Of a stretch of DNA of 64,000 nucleotides, positions 1 to 8,137 are shown in pieces; positions within the stretch are counted from its first letter, which is position 1, and each line of letters opens with the position of its first letter. The stretch is from Chloroflexota bacterium (GTDB lineage Bacteria; Chloroflexota; Limnocylindria; Limnocylindrales; CSP1-4). The position numbers and the translations under genes are program-made. The notes under the pieces were generated by a model. The model was not told the DNA's origin and made no database searches. It saw only the letters and a program-made list of their open reading frames with translations. The DNA is taken from assembly GCA_016191395.1 (NCBI GenBank), contig JACPOS010000017.1, forward strand, positions 186,001 to 250,000. Direction: 5' to 3'.

Positions 1-354
1 CATCCCGCGTACGACGATGAAGACGCCGAGCAGGATGAGCCCGGGCGGCCAGACGTCGTCCCACGGCACATTCGGCATGTCCACCTTCAACGTCACGTCG
101 GCGAGGAACCACAGCCCGGCCGCAAGGACGATGAGGCCCCACAACCGGACGGCCGTCTCCCCGGCACGCTGGATCGTGGGGTCGTTGGCCAGTCGCTGGC
201 CGGCCGCCTCGGCCTCCCGCCCCAGCCGCTCGCCGGCGGCGCCCATCTCGCGCCCGAAGCCCTCGACGCGCTGCTCGAACGTTGGCTTCGGCGTTATGGT
301 GTCGGCACGACCCGCGCCTGGAGCTGCGTTTGGATCCGGCGTTGCTTCCGTCAT
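1..354 (-). CDS. Hypothetical membrane protein (N-terminal part, runs off the window)
   Basis: This gene starts at ATG 354 on the minus strand and is still open at base 1, giving 118 residues. A GGAGGA Shine-Dalgarno lies just upstream of the ATG. The first 60 residues are polar, Ala/Glu/Arg-rich and look helical or coiled-coil. Two hydrophobic segments follow (about residues 70-86 and 104-118) around a short VDMPNVPWDDVWPP linker. The second segment resembles the short TM pair of small bacterial envelope proteins, but I do not recognise a family. It diverges from mtnP. Function unknown. Confidence 0.7.
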   Translation of the reverse strand, partial: MTEATPDPNAAPGAGRADTITPKPTFEQRVEGFGREMGAAGERLGREAEAAGQRLANDPTIQRAGETAVRLWGLIVLAAGLWFLADVTLKVDMPNVPWDDVWPPGLILLGVFIVVRGM

Positions 355-409
355 CGCGGTCTCCTCCAGCCGATCGGAACGCAGCGATCATCGTATTCCG
401 ATCCGCGAC

Positions 410-415
410 TAGAAT
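410..415 (+). promoter_or_regulatory. Predicted -10 box of the mtnP operon
   Basis: TAGAAT, about 35 bases before the TTG start of mtnP. It would place the transcript start near 422 and leave a short leader that carries the GGGAGG ribosome site. I see no clear -35. Confidence 0.4.
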
Positions 416-435
416 CCGCGGGCACATCGGCTCGC

Positions 436-441
436 GGGAGG
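436..441 (+). promoter_or_regulatory. Ribosome binding site that fixes the TTG start of mtnP
   Basis: GGGAGG ends 8 bases before TTG 450. It is the only good Shine-Dalgarno in the region, and it supports the TTG over an ATG at 282, which would add 56 residues with no homology to the family. Confidence 0.6.
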
Positions 442-449
442 TAGGCGCA

Positions 450-1298
450 TTGGCACACCAGGCCGAGATCGGGGTCTTCGGCGGCTCCGGTTTCTACTCG
501 CTGCTGGAGGACGTCCGCGAGGTCAAGGTGGACACGCCGTACGGCGCGCCATCCGACTCCTTCTTCCTCGCCACCGTCGCGGGTCGTTCCGTGGCGTTCC
601 TCCCGCGCCATGGGCGCAGGCACACGATCCCGCCGCACAAGATCAACTACCGGGCCAATGTCTGGGCGATGCGCTCGCTCGGCGTGAAGGCCGTGATCTC
701 GCCCTGCGCCGCGGGGTCGCTTCAGCTCCACGTCAAGCCGGGTGACTTCGTGGTCTCCGACCAGTTCGTCGATCGAACGCGGAACCGGGTCGACACGTTC
801 TACGACGGCCCGATCGTGACCCACCTGTCGTCCGCGGACGTCTACGACCCGGTGCTGCGCGCGCTGGCGGTCCAGACGATCAAGGATCACGGCATCGAGG
901 TCCATGACGGCGGGACGGTGGTCGTCATCTCCGGCCCGCGGTTCTCGACCAAGGCGGAGTCGAAATGGTTCAGCGACGCCGGCTGGGAGGTCATCAACAT
1001 GACCCAGTACCCGGAGGCATGGCTGTGCCGCGAGCTCGGGATCGCGGTCGTGAACATCGCGCTCATCACGGACTACGACGCGGGCGTCCACGAGGGCACC
1101 GAGGCGGTGGACGCGATGAGCGTCCTCGAGGTCTTCGCCCAGAACGCGGACCGCATCCAGAAGGTGGTGCTGGATCTCATCGGCCGCTTCCCGGCGGATC
1201 TCGACGCCCTGGGCGCGGCCGCCGCGCTCGGTCCGACGCGCGGCGACGGGCACACGATCTCGCCCGAGGACATCCGGCTGTTCGAAACGGGGCTGTGA
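450..1298 (+). CDS. mtnP: S-methyl-5'-thioadenosine phosphorylase
   Basis: Cleaves methylthioadenosine with phosphate to adenine and methylthioribose-1-phosphate in methionine salvage; a cytosolic trimer in this family. The 282-residue product is full length. It shows the N-terminal phosphate loop (GGSGFYSL), the RHGRRHTIPPHKINYRAN block, the NMTQYPEA segment that contacts the methylthioribose, and a TDYD motif whose aspartates are typical of 6-aminopurine phosphorylases rather than inosine/guanosine ones. Its stop overlaps the GTG start of the next gene (GTGA), so it heads an operon with the LLM oxidoreductase. The TTG start is chosen from the ribosome site at 436. Confidence 0.93.
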   Translation: MAHQAEIGVFGGSGFYSLLEDVREVKVDTPYGAPSDSFFLATVAGRSVAFLPRHGRRHTIPPHKINYRANVWAMRSLGVKAVISPCAAGSLQLHVKPGDFVVSDQFVDRTRNRVDTFYDGPIVTHLSSADVYDPVLRALAVQTIKDHGIEVHDGGTVVVISGPRFSTKAESKWFSDAGWEVINMTQYPEAWLCRELGIAVVNIALITDYDAGVHEGTEAVDAMSVLEVFAQNADRIQKVVLDLIGRFPADLDALGAAAALGPTRGDGHTISPEDIRLFETGL

Positions 1299-2128
1299 CG
1301 CTTCCGATCGGTGTCTCGCTCGGGACGATCGGCGCGACGGCGTCGTGGTGGCTCGAGAGTGCACGGCGGCTCGAGGCGGCCGGCTATCGGACGGTCTGGG
1401 CGTGGGACCACTTCGTGGGCGGCAAGGACAGGTCCGTGCCGGTGCTGGAGCAGTGGACGATCCTCGCGGCGGCGGCCGGTGCGACCTCCCGGATTGGCAT
1501 CGGGACGTTCGTCACGAACGTCATGAACCGCCACCCCGCCGTGGTCGCGCGCATGGCGGCGACGCTCCAGGCAGCGAGCGGTGGGCGACTGACGGTTGGC
1601 ATCGGGATCGGCGGGAACGAGGCGGAGCACCGGGCGTACGGCATCGGGTTCCCCGAGGTCCCCGAGCGCGCGGATCGCCTCGAGGAGGCGGTGCAGGTGA
1701 TCACGGCGCTCTGGACCGGCGGGCCGGTCACGCGGCCAAGTCCCTTCTACCCGCTCGCGGATGCCCACGCGGTCCCCGTGCCGGAGCCGGCTCCGCGGCT
1801 GTTGATCGGCGCGGCGTCGCCTCGGGGCCTGCGAATCGCCGCTGCGCACGCCGACGGCTGGGCCGCCGAGGTCGGGGATTTCGAGCGCCTCATGCCGGTC
1901 TACCTGGAGGCCCTGGCGGCTGCGGGCAGGTCGCGCTCGGATGCGTGGATCGCCGTCGGATTCGGGTCCGGGAAGAGCGGTCAGGACGTGCTGACCGACA
2001 GCCCGTGGGTCTCGGCGCCGCGCGAGACGTGGCAGCGCTACGCGGACGCCGGCGCGGACGAGGCCGTCGTGCCCGCCCGAACCACGAACGACGTCGACGC
2101 GCTCGTCGGCGCGGTCGACCGCTGGTGA
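1295..2128 (+). CDS. LLM-class (luciferase-like, probably F420-dependent) oxidoreductase
   Basis: 277 residues of the bacterial luciferase-like TIM barrel. Visible hallmarks are the VWAWDHFV strand near residue 30, the RIGIGTFVTNVMNRHPAVVARMAATL block, and LTVGIGIGG, which in F420-dependent members forms the cofactor site. The substrate cannot be inferred. GTG 1295 overlaps the mtnP stop, so the two are translationally coupled. FMN use instead of F420 remains possible; F420 is preferred because the sequence resembles the actinobacterial/Chloroflexota F420 clade. Confidence 0.85.
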   Translation: MTLPIGVSLGTIGATASWWLESARRLEAAGYRTVWAWDHFVGGKDRSVPVLEQWTILAAAAGATSRIGIGTFVTNVMNRHPAVVARMAATLQAASGGRLTVGIGIGGNEAEHRAYGIGFPEVPERADRLEEAVQVITALWTGGPVTRPSPFYPLADAHAVPVPEPAPRLLIGAASPRGLRIAAAHADGWAAEVGDFERLMPVYLEALAAAGRSRSDAWIAVGFGSGKSGQDVLTDSPWVSAPRETWQRYADAGADEAVVPARTTNDVDALVGAVDRW

Positions 2129-2135
2129 TCGCGCC

Positions 2136-2624
2136 ATGACGCCCACCCCTGCGGCCCCGGCCGTTCGGCGCGAGCTGGAGCCCACGCATCCGTGCATCCG
2201 CTGCGGGCGCCCGGGCGTGCCCGCGGACGCGGGGCTGTGCGAGCTGTGCAATCCGCTCGAGCTGTCGCAGCCATCGGCGACGCAGATGCACGGCATCGCG
2301 GTCGTCGGGATCATCGCCTTCATCTTCGTGCTCGCGATCGTGGGCCGGGCCGCGCTCGCGGGCACCGGCCCGTTCGTCGGCGTGATCGGGGCGATTGCGG
2401 CCGCGCCGGAGGGCCTCGCGGTCACAATGACCGTGACCAACCATGGCTCGAAGGCCACGGCCACGACCTGCGCGGTCGCCGAGACACCAGCACGACTCGG
2501 CGCCCCGACACAGGTGGTGCAGACGCCGCTGATCCAGCCCGGCGCGACGGTCCAGTTCACCGCACTCGTGACCAAGCTCGGCACCACGCCGATCCAGCTG
2601 GCCGCCGACTGCTCGTCCCCGTGA
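2136..2624 (+). CDS. Zinc-ribbon plus single-TM protein of unknown function
   Basis: 162 residues. The N-terminus carries a compact zinc ribbon (CIRCGRPG and CELC, residues about 20-39), followed by a TM helix (residues about 51-72) and an extracytoplasmic beta-rich domain of about 75 residues (AVTMTVTNHGSKATATTC...). That domain looks like the FxLYD or DUF3426-type modules often found behind a zinc ribbon and a TM helix. It lies between two enzymes and overlaps the next gene by GTGA. Function unknown. Confidence 0.75.
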   Translation: MTPTPAAPAVRRELEPTHPCIRCGRPGVPADAGLCELCNPLELSQPSATQMHGIAVVGIIAFIFVLAIVGRAALAGTGPFVGVIGAIAAAPEGLAVTMTVTNHGSKATATTCAVAETPARLGAPTQVVQTPLIQPGATVQFTALVTKLGTTPIQLAADCSSP

Positions 2625-3436
2625 CGACGGCCACGGCCGATCGAGCGGCAGATCTCGCCTTCACGACCGCCCTCGCGGAGCGCGCCGGGAAGCTGCAGGT
2701 GGAGCGCTTCGAGAACGTCGAGCGCATCGACTACAAGAGCGCCAAGGACGTCGTGACCGAGGTCGACCACCTGTCGGAGGCCCTCATCATCGAGGCGATC
2801 CGCGCCCGCAATCCGACCGACGGGATCATCGCGGAGGAGAGTGGCGAGCATGCGGACGGCGCCGGCGACGCACCCACGACCGGCACCGGGCGCGCGTGGG
2901 TCATCGACCCGCTGGACGGCACCATCAACTACGCGAATGGAATCCCGTTCTTCTGCGTGGCGATCGCGCTGGTCGAGGCGGGCCGGCCTGTCGTCGGCGT
3001 GATCCACGACCCCATGCGCGGCGAGACGTTCTCGGCGACCGTCGACGGCCCCGCGACCCTCAATGGCCGCCCCGTCCGGATGTCCACCAAGGAGCACCTT
3101 ACCGACTACGTGGTCTCGATGGCGCTCTCCGGCCGCGCGCTCATCGGCCGATCGCGGGCCGTGCGCAAGGCCGTCCGCGTGCCACGCGCGATGGGCTCGG
3201 CGGCGCTCTCGCTCGCGTACGTCGGCAACGGCCGCTTCGACGCGTTCGTCCAGCAGGGCGGCCTCTCGTCCTGGGACGTGGCGGCAGCAGGCCTGATCGC
3301 CGAGCGGGGCGGCGCGCTCGTCACGGACCTCGACGGCGGCTCCTGGTTCGACCTCTCGCGCGCCACGAGGACGATCGGGATCCTTGCGGCGCCCGCCGTC
3401 CACCATGCGGAGCTGCTCCGGATCGTGCGGGGCTGA
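2621..3436 (+). CDS. Inositol monophosphatase family protein
   Basis: 271 residues with the metal-dependent phosphatase signature. Visible features are the acidic EES metal ligands near residue 67, DPLDGTINYANG around residue 95 (motif DPLDGTxN) and WDVAAAGLIAERGG near the C-terminus (motif WDxAAG). The family removes phosphate from myo-inositol-1-phosphate, histidinol phosphate, PAP or fructose-1,6-bisphosphate; sequence alone does not choose between these. GTG 2621 overlaps the preceding stop, making it the last gene of the mtnP operon. Confidence 0.88.
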   Translation: MTTATADRAADLAFTTALAERAGKLQVERFENVERIDYKSAKDVVTEVDHLSEALIIEAIRARNPTDGIIAEESGEHADGAGDAPTTGTGRAWVIDPLDGTINYANGIPFFCVAIALVEAGRPVVGVIHDPMRGETFSATVDGPATLNGRPVRMSTKEHLTDYVVSMALSGRALIGRSRAVRKAVRVPRAMGSAALSLAYVGNGRFDAFVQQGGLSSWDVAAAGLIAERGGALVTDLDGGSWFDLSRATRTIGILAAPAVHHAELLRIVRG

Positions 3437-3440
3437 TCGG

Positions 3441-4337
3441 CTAGGACGCGCCCCAGTGGTGAGGCCGCCCCGCGTATTGCGGCAACCCCCGCGCGGCGCA
3501 GAAGGCGGCCCATTCGGCGCGCGGCGTGCCGCGCCATCGCAGCTCATCCACTGCCTGCTCCGGGATCTCGACGCCGTCGTCCGTCGTTCGAAGTCGGGCC
3601 AGCGACCGGTAGAGAAGCACTTCGTCCCAGCGCTCGCGCAGCGTCTGGGCGAGCACGGGCGCGCCGCGAAGGCTCCTGACGTCCCAGGCTGAGGCCTTCG
3701 GCGGGATGCCCTCGAGGGAGCCGTAGCGCGAGAGGACCGCCGCGGCCGACTTGGCGCCCCAGCCGGGCAGGCCCGGATAGCCGTCGGACGAGTCGCCGAC
3801 GAGCGCGAGCCAGTCCGGGATGGCGGTCGGCGGCACGCCCCATTTCTCCATGACCGCCGGCTCGTCGTAGGTGATGCGCCGCCGCCGGTCCAGCAGCACG
3901 ACATGCTCGTCCCGGACGAGCTGGGCCATGTCCTTGTCCGGCGTGCAGATCAGCACCTGGTCGACGGACGCATCGTCGGCGAAGCGGACGCACGCCGCCG
4001 CGATGGCGTCGTCCGCCTCGAACTCGACCATCGGCCAGAGCACGAGCCCGAGCGCCGCGATCGCCTCCTCGGCGATCGGGAACTGGCGCAGGAGCTCTGG
4101 CGGCATCCCGGCGGACGACTTGTAGCCCGGGAACATGTCGTTCCGGAAGGACTCGATGACCCGGTCCGTCGCGCACCCGACGTGGGTAGCGCCCTCCTCG
4201 CGGAGCAGGTACAGGAGCTGGTCAATCAGCCCGGCGACGCCGGAGAGGTTGGTGCCGTCCGCGGCGAGCGTCGGCGGACGCGGCGCGTAGTGGGCGCGGA
4301 ACAGCTCGTACGTCGCGTCGACGAGGTGGACGCGCAT
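3441..4337 (-). CDS. 5'-3' exonuclease / FEN-type nuclease (PIN-5'3' domain)
   Basis: 298 residues. The N-terminal PIN-like domain has the first acidic ligand in VHLVDATYELFRAHY, then FEADDAIAA and TPDKDMAQLV, which are the carboxylates that bind the two metals. A helix-hairpin-helix DNA-binding motif follows (LVGDSSDGYPGLPGWGAKSA, about residue 180). This is the fold of the pol I 5' nuclease domain acting alone. The ATG at 4337 follows the pncA-like gene by five bases, so the two are co-transcribed. Confidence 0.88.
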   Translation of the reverse strand: MRVHLVDATYELFRAHYAPRPPTLAADGTNLSGVAGLIDQLLYLLREEGATHVGCATDRVIESFRNDMFPGYKSSAGMPPELLRQFPIAEEAIAALGLVLWPMVEFEADDAIAAACVRFADDASVDQVLICTPDKDMAQLVRDEHVVLLDRRRRITYDEPAVMEKWGVPPTAIPDWLALVGDSSDGYPGLPGWGAKSAAAVLSRYGSLEGIPPKASAWDVRSLRGAPVLAQTLRERWDEVLLYRSLARLRTTDDGVEIPEQAVDELRWRGTPRAEWAAFCAARGLPQYAGRPHHWGAS

Positions 4338-4342
4338 GGGCG

Positions 4343-4951
4343 CTAGGGCAGCGTCCCGAAGCAGTACCCGAGCACGCACCCGGCTGCGGCCATCGCCGCC
4401 CGCGCCTTGTCGCCGTCGCCCTCGGCAAGGTCCACCGCGGCGATCGCGTCTTGGAGGACCTCCGTGCCGTAGCCGAGCCGCGCGGCGTCGAGCGCGGTGG
4501 CTTTGACGCAGTAGTCGGTGGCCAGGCCAACGACCACGACCCGCCTGATGCCCCTCTCGTGGAGCAGTCCCTCGAGCGCCGTCGGCGTCGTCGCGCCGGT
4601 GGTCGGGTCCTTCACGGTGAACCCGGAGTAGCCGTCCTCGCCGTTGGCGCCCTTCTTCACCCAAGGCCCGACGACGCTCAGGTCCGGATGGAACGCCGCA
4701 CCCCAAGTGTCGGCGACGCAGTGGACCGGCCAGATTCCGCCGTCCTTCGCGAAGTGGGCGGTCGACGCCGGGTGCCAGTCCTGGGTGTAGACGACGAACG
4801 CCCCCGCCTCGGTCGCGCGACGGGTCTCGCCGTTGACCATCTTCACGACGTCCGCCGCGCCCTTGACGTACAGCGAGCCGGCCGGGTCGGCGAAGTCGTT
4901 CTGGACATCGACGACGATCAGCGCGGTGGTCGGGTCATACCGGTTCGCCAT
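4343..4951 (-). CDS. pncA: Nicotinamidase (isochorismatase-family hydrolase)
   Basis: Hydrolyses nicotinamide to nicotinate for NAD salvage. The 202 residues hold the catalytic triad of the family: D16 in LIVVDVQNDF, a lysine in the WVKKG segment near residue 94, and the cysteine in GLATDYCV. The metal-site stretch TQDWHPASTAHF followed by WPVHC is characteristic of PncA rather than generic isochorismatases. A TACTCT box sits eight bases upstream of ATG 4951. It leads the exonuclease gene. Confidence 0.88.
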   Translation of the reverse strand: MANRYDPTTALIVVDVQNDFADPAGSLYVKGAADVVKMVNGETRRATEAGAFVVYTQDWHPASTAHFAKDGGIWPVHCVADTWGAAFHPDLSVVGPWVKKGANGEDGYSGFTVKDPTTGATTPTALEGLLHERGIRRVVVVGLATDYCVKATALDAARLGYGTEVLQDAIAAVDLAEGDGDKARAAMAAAGCVLGYCFGTLP

Positions 4952-4959
4952 CGGGAGCG

Positions 4960-4965
4960 AGAGTA
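4960..4965 (-). promoter_or_regulatory. Predicted -10 box before the nicotinamidase gene
   Basis: TACTCT read on the minus strand, eight bases before ATG 4951. It belongs to the TANNNT-plus-short-spacer pattern seen before many first genes here. Confidence 0.4.
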
Positions 4966-5028
4966 GCGCAGGCCGAAATGCCGCTGCGTCGCAACCGAGC
5001 CGCGACTCGGCAATTCGCCGACTTCGGC

Positions 5029-5034
5029 TAAGGT
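5029..5034 (+). promoter_or_regulatory. Predicted -10 box of the DUF2255-aceE operon (leaderless geometry)
   Basis: TAAGGT followed by six bases and then GTG 5041. The spacing places the transcript start at the start codon itself. No ribosome site precedes the GTG. Confidence 0.45.
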
Positions 5035-5040
5035 TCCGGT

Positions 5041-5406
5041 GTGAGGTTTCCGGAGCCCGACCTCGCGGCCCTGGCCGCGGCAGAGGAGATCGACATCGAG
5101 ACACGCGCAGCCGATGGGACCGTCCACCGCACGATCGTGTGGGTGATGGTCCGCGACGGCGAGGTCTTCCTGCGCTCGTACAAGGGGCCAGCGGGCCGCT
5201 GGTATCGCGAGACGCTGGCCGACCCAGCGGTCGCCCTGCACGTGGACGGCCGCCGCCTCGCCGCGAGCGCCCTGCCGGCGACGGACGCGGCCTCGATCGA
5301 GGCGTGCAGCGCCGGCCTCCGCGAGAAATACGCCAGCTCGTACTCGCTCCAGGCGATGCTCGCTCCGAGCGTCCTGCCCACGACCCTCCGGCTGGTGCCC
5401 GCATGA
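5041..5406 (+). CDS. DUF2255 family protein
   Basis: 121 residues starting at GTG. Residues 20-75 (DGTVHRTIVWVMVRDGEVFLRSYKG, then RWYRETLADPAVALHVDG) match the small beta-barrel DUF2255 proteins, which resemble the FMN-binding split-barrel (nitroreductase-like) fold. No catalytic role is established. Its stop overlaps aceE (ATGA), so it is the lead gene of that transcript. Confidence 0.75.
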   Translation: MRFPEPDLAALAAAEEIDIETRAADGTVHRTIVWVMVRDGEVFLRSYKGPAGRWYRETLADPAVALHVDGRRLAASALPATDAASIEACSAGLREKYASSYSLQAMLAPSVLPTTLRLVPA

Positions 5407-8126
5407 CCGTCAGCGAGCCGCGCACCCCCGCGCCCGGCGCGGAGCTGTACCTCGACGAGTTCAAGCAGCAGCTCCCGGACATCGACGAGCAGGAGACGAC
5501 AGACTGGGTCCGCTCCCTCGACGACGTCGTGGAACAGGAAGGCGAGACACGCGCGCGGTTCCTGCTGTTCAAGCTGCTCAAGCGGGCACGCCAGCTCCAG
5601 GTTGGACTGCCGCCGCTCACGAACACGCGCTACATCAACACGATCAGCCCGGAGCAGGAGCCGGCGTTCCCGGGCGACGAGGGCCTGGAGCGGCGCATCC
5701 GCCGGCTGATCCGCTGGAACGCCGTCGCGATGGTCCTCCGCGCGAACACGAAGTACTCGGGCATCGGCGGGCACCTCGCCACGTATGCGAGCGCCGCCAC
5801 GCTGTACGAGGTCGGCTTCAACTGGTTCTTCAAGGGCCGCGAGAACGGCGGGCCCGGCGACCAGATCTTCTACCAGGGCCACGCCGCTCCGGGCATCTAC
5901 GCCCGGGCATTCCTCGAGGGCCGCATCAGCGAGGCGCAGCTGGACCACTTCCGGCGAGAGACGCCACCGCAGGCCGGGCTCAGCTCCTACCCGCATCCGC
6001 GCCTCATGCCGGACTTCTGGGAGTTCCCCACCGTCTCGATGGGACTCGGCCCGATCGACGCGATCTACCAGGCCCGCTTCAACCGCTACCTGCAGAACCG
6101 CGGCCTCGTGGACACGAGCGGCTCACGGGTGTGGGCGTTCCTGGGCGATGGCGAGACCGACGAGCCGGAGGCCCTCGGCGCGCTTCACGTCGCAGCCGAC
6201 GAGGGGCTGGACAACCTGACCTTCGTCGTCAACTGCAACCTCCAGCGCCTCGATGGCCCGGTCCGCGGCAACGGCAAGATCATCCAGGAGCTGGAGGCGG
6301 TCTTCCGCGGCTCCGGCTGGAACGTGATCAAGGTCATCTGGGGCCGCGAGTGGGACGAGCTGCTCGCGCGCGACCGCGACGGCGTCCTGGTCGAGGAGAT
6401 GAACTCGACGGTCGATGGCGAGTTCCAGAAGTTCTCCGTCATGGGCGGGGCGTACGTCCGCGAGCACTTCTTCGGACCTGATCCGCGGCTCAGGGCGCTC
6501 GTGGAGCACCTGACCGACGACGACCTCTCGAAGCTGCGGCGCGGTGGCCACGACTACCGCAAGGTCTTCGCCGCGTACAAGGCGGCCACGGAGCACCGCG
6601 GCGCCCCGACGGTGATCCTCGCGAAGACCGTCAAGGGTTGGACGCTGGGCCCCGGGGTCGAGGCGCGGAACATCACCCACCAGGCCAAGAAGCTGTCCGA
6701 GCAGGAGCTCCGGGTCTTCCGCGACCGCCTGGAGCTGCCGATTCCGGACGCCGAGCTGAAGGACGCCCCGTACTACCACCCGGGCCCGAGCTCCGAGGAG
6801 GTCCAGTACCTCCACGAGCGGCGCGCGGCCCTCGGCGGCCCGATTCCGAAGCGCACGGTCCACCCCGTCGTCCTGCCGACCCCGAAGCCCACCTTCGACG
6901 CGGAGTTCGCGGCAGGCTCACCAACGCCCGTGTCCACCACGATGGCGTTCACGCGGATGCTCCGGAACCTGGTTCGCGACCCGGACCTTGGGTCGCGCAT
7001 CGTGCCCATCATCCCGGACGAGGCACGCACGTTCGGCATGGACCCGCTCTTCAACGAGGTCGGGATCTACTCCGCGACCGGCCAGCGCTACGAGCCGGTG
7101 GACAGCGAGCTCGTCCTCAAGTACCGCGAGGCGATCGACGGCCAGGTGCTGGAGGAGGGGATCACCGAGGCCGGCTCCGCCGCGGGCTTCCAGGCCGCCG
7201 GAACGTCCTATGCCACGCACGGCTACCCGGTCATCCCGTTCTACATCTTCTACTCCATGTTCGGCTTCCAGCGCACCGGCGACCAGCTCTGGGCGGCCGG
7301 CGACGCGCGCGCCCGCGGGTTCCTCATGGCCGCGACCGCCGGCCGGACGACGCTCACCGGCGAGGGCCTCCAGCACGACGACGGTCACAGCCACGTGCTG
7401 GCGATGACCAATCCGGCGACCCGCGGCTACGACCCGACGTTCGCCTACGAGCTGGCCGCGATCATCCGCGACGGCATCGAGCGGATGCACGTCAAGGGCG
7501 AGGACCTCATCTACTACATCTCGCTCTACAACGAGAACTACCCCATGGCCGCCAAGCCCGCGGGCGTCGACGAGGGCATCCTCCGCGGCATCTATCCGTT
7601 CGCGGCTGCACCGAAGCTCGCCAAGGGCGCCCCGACGATCCGGCTGGTCGGCTCGGGCTCAATCCTGCTCCAGGTCATCGCCGCGCAGGCGCTCCTCGCC
7701 GAGCAGTTCGGCGTGGCCGCGGAGGTCTACTCGGCGCCGTCGTTCCCGATGCTCCGCCGCGAGGCGCTCCAGGTGGACCGCTGGAATCGCCTCCACCCCG
7801 CCGAGCCGCCGCGGACGCCGTTCGTCTCGACGGTCCTGGGAGCGAAGGGCGGCCCGATCGTCGCCGCGAGCGACTGGATGAAGGCCCTGCCGGATCTCGT
7901 TCGGCCGTGGATCGACGCCCCGTTCGTCACGCTCGGCACCGACGGCTTCGGGCGCAGCGACACCCGCGACTCGCTCCGCGCCTATTTCGAGATCGACTCG
8001 GCGAGCATCGCCGCCGCCGCGCTCGCCGCGCTGGCACGGGCCGGCTCCATCCCGCCGGCTGCCGCCGCCGCGGCGCTCGAGAAGCTCGGGATCGATCCCG
8101 AGAAGGTCGATCCGCTCGACGCCTGA
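5403..8126 (+). CDS. aceE: Pyruvate dehydrogenase E1 component, homodimeric type
   Basis: 907 residues, close to the 887 of E. coli AceE. It decarboxylates pyruvate with thiamine diphosphate and acetylates the lipoyl group of E2. The ThDP-binding motif runs from GDGETDEPEALG (about residue 244) to NCNLQ roughly 26 residues later. The C-terminal half has the expected transketolase-like pyrimidine and C domains (ITEAGSAAGFQAAGTSYATHG, GLQHDDGHSHV). No E2 (aceF) or E3 (lpd) gene is nearby, so the complex is assembled from another locus. ATG 5403 overlaps the DUF2255 stop. Confidence 0.95.
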   Translation: MTVSEPRTPAPGAELYLDEFKQQLPDIDEQETTDWVRSLDDVVEQEGETRARFLLFKLLKRARQLQVGLPPLTNTRYINTISPEQEPAFPGDEGLERRIRRLIRWNAVAMVLRANTKYSGIGGHLATYASAATLYEVGFNWFFKGRENGGPGDQIFYQGHAAPGIYARAFLEGRISEAQLDHFRRETPPQAGLSSYPHPRLMPDFWEFPTVSMGLGPIDAIYQARFNRYLQNRGLVDTSGSRVWAFLGDGETDEPEALGALHVAADEGLDNLTFVVNCNLQRLDGPVRGNGKIIQELEAVFRGSGWNVIKVIWGREWDELLARDRDGVLVEEMNSTVDGEFQKFSVMGGAYVREHFFGPDPRLRALVEHLTDDDLSKLRRGGHDYRKVFAAYKAATEHRGAPTVILAKTVKGWTLGPGVEARNITHQAKKLSEQELRVFRDRLELPIPDAELKDAPYYHPGPSSEEVQYLHERRAALGGPIPKRTVHPVVLPTPKPTFDAEFAAGSPTPVSTTMAFTRMLRNLVRDPDLGSRIVPIIPDEARTFGMDPLFNEVGIYSATGQRYEPVDSELVLKYREAIDGQVLEEGITEAGSAAGFQAAGTSYATHGYPVIPFYIFYSMFGFQRTGDQLWAAGDARARGFLMAATAGRTTLTGEGLQHDDGHSHVLAMTNPATRGYDPTFAYELAAIIRDGIERMHVKGEDLIYYISLYNENYPMAAKPAGVDEGILRGIYPFAAAPKLAKGAPTIRLVGSGSILLQVIAAQALLAEQFGVAAEVYSAPSFPMLRREALQVDRWNRLHPAEPPRTPFVSTVLGAKGGPIVAASDWMKALPDLVRPWIDAPFVTLGTDGFGRSDTRDSLRAYFEIDSASIAAAALAALARAGSIPPAAAAAALEKLGIDPEKVDPLDA

Positions 8127-8137
8127 GCCCCGAACGC

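Noticed and set aside
1073-3904. 943-residue open frame on the minus strand
   Set aside because: It lies antisense to the LLM, zinc-ribbon and IMPase genes, is Arg/Pro/Gly-rich and lacks any domain; long antisense frames are expected at this GC content.
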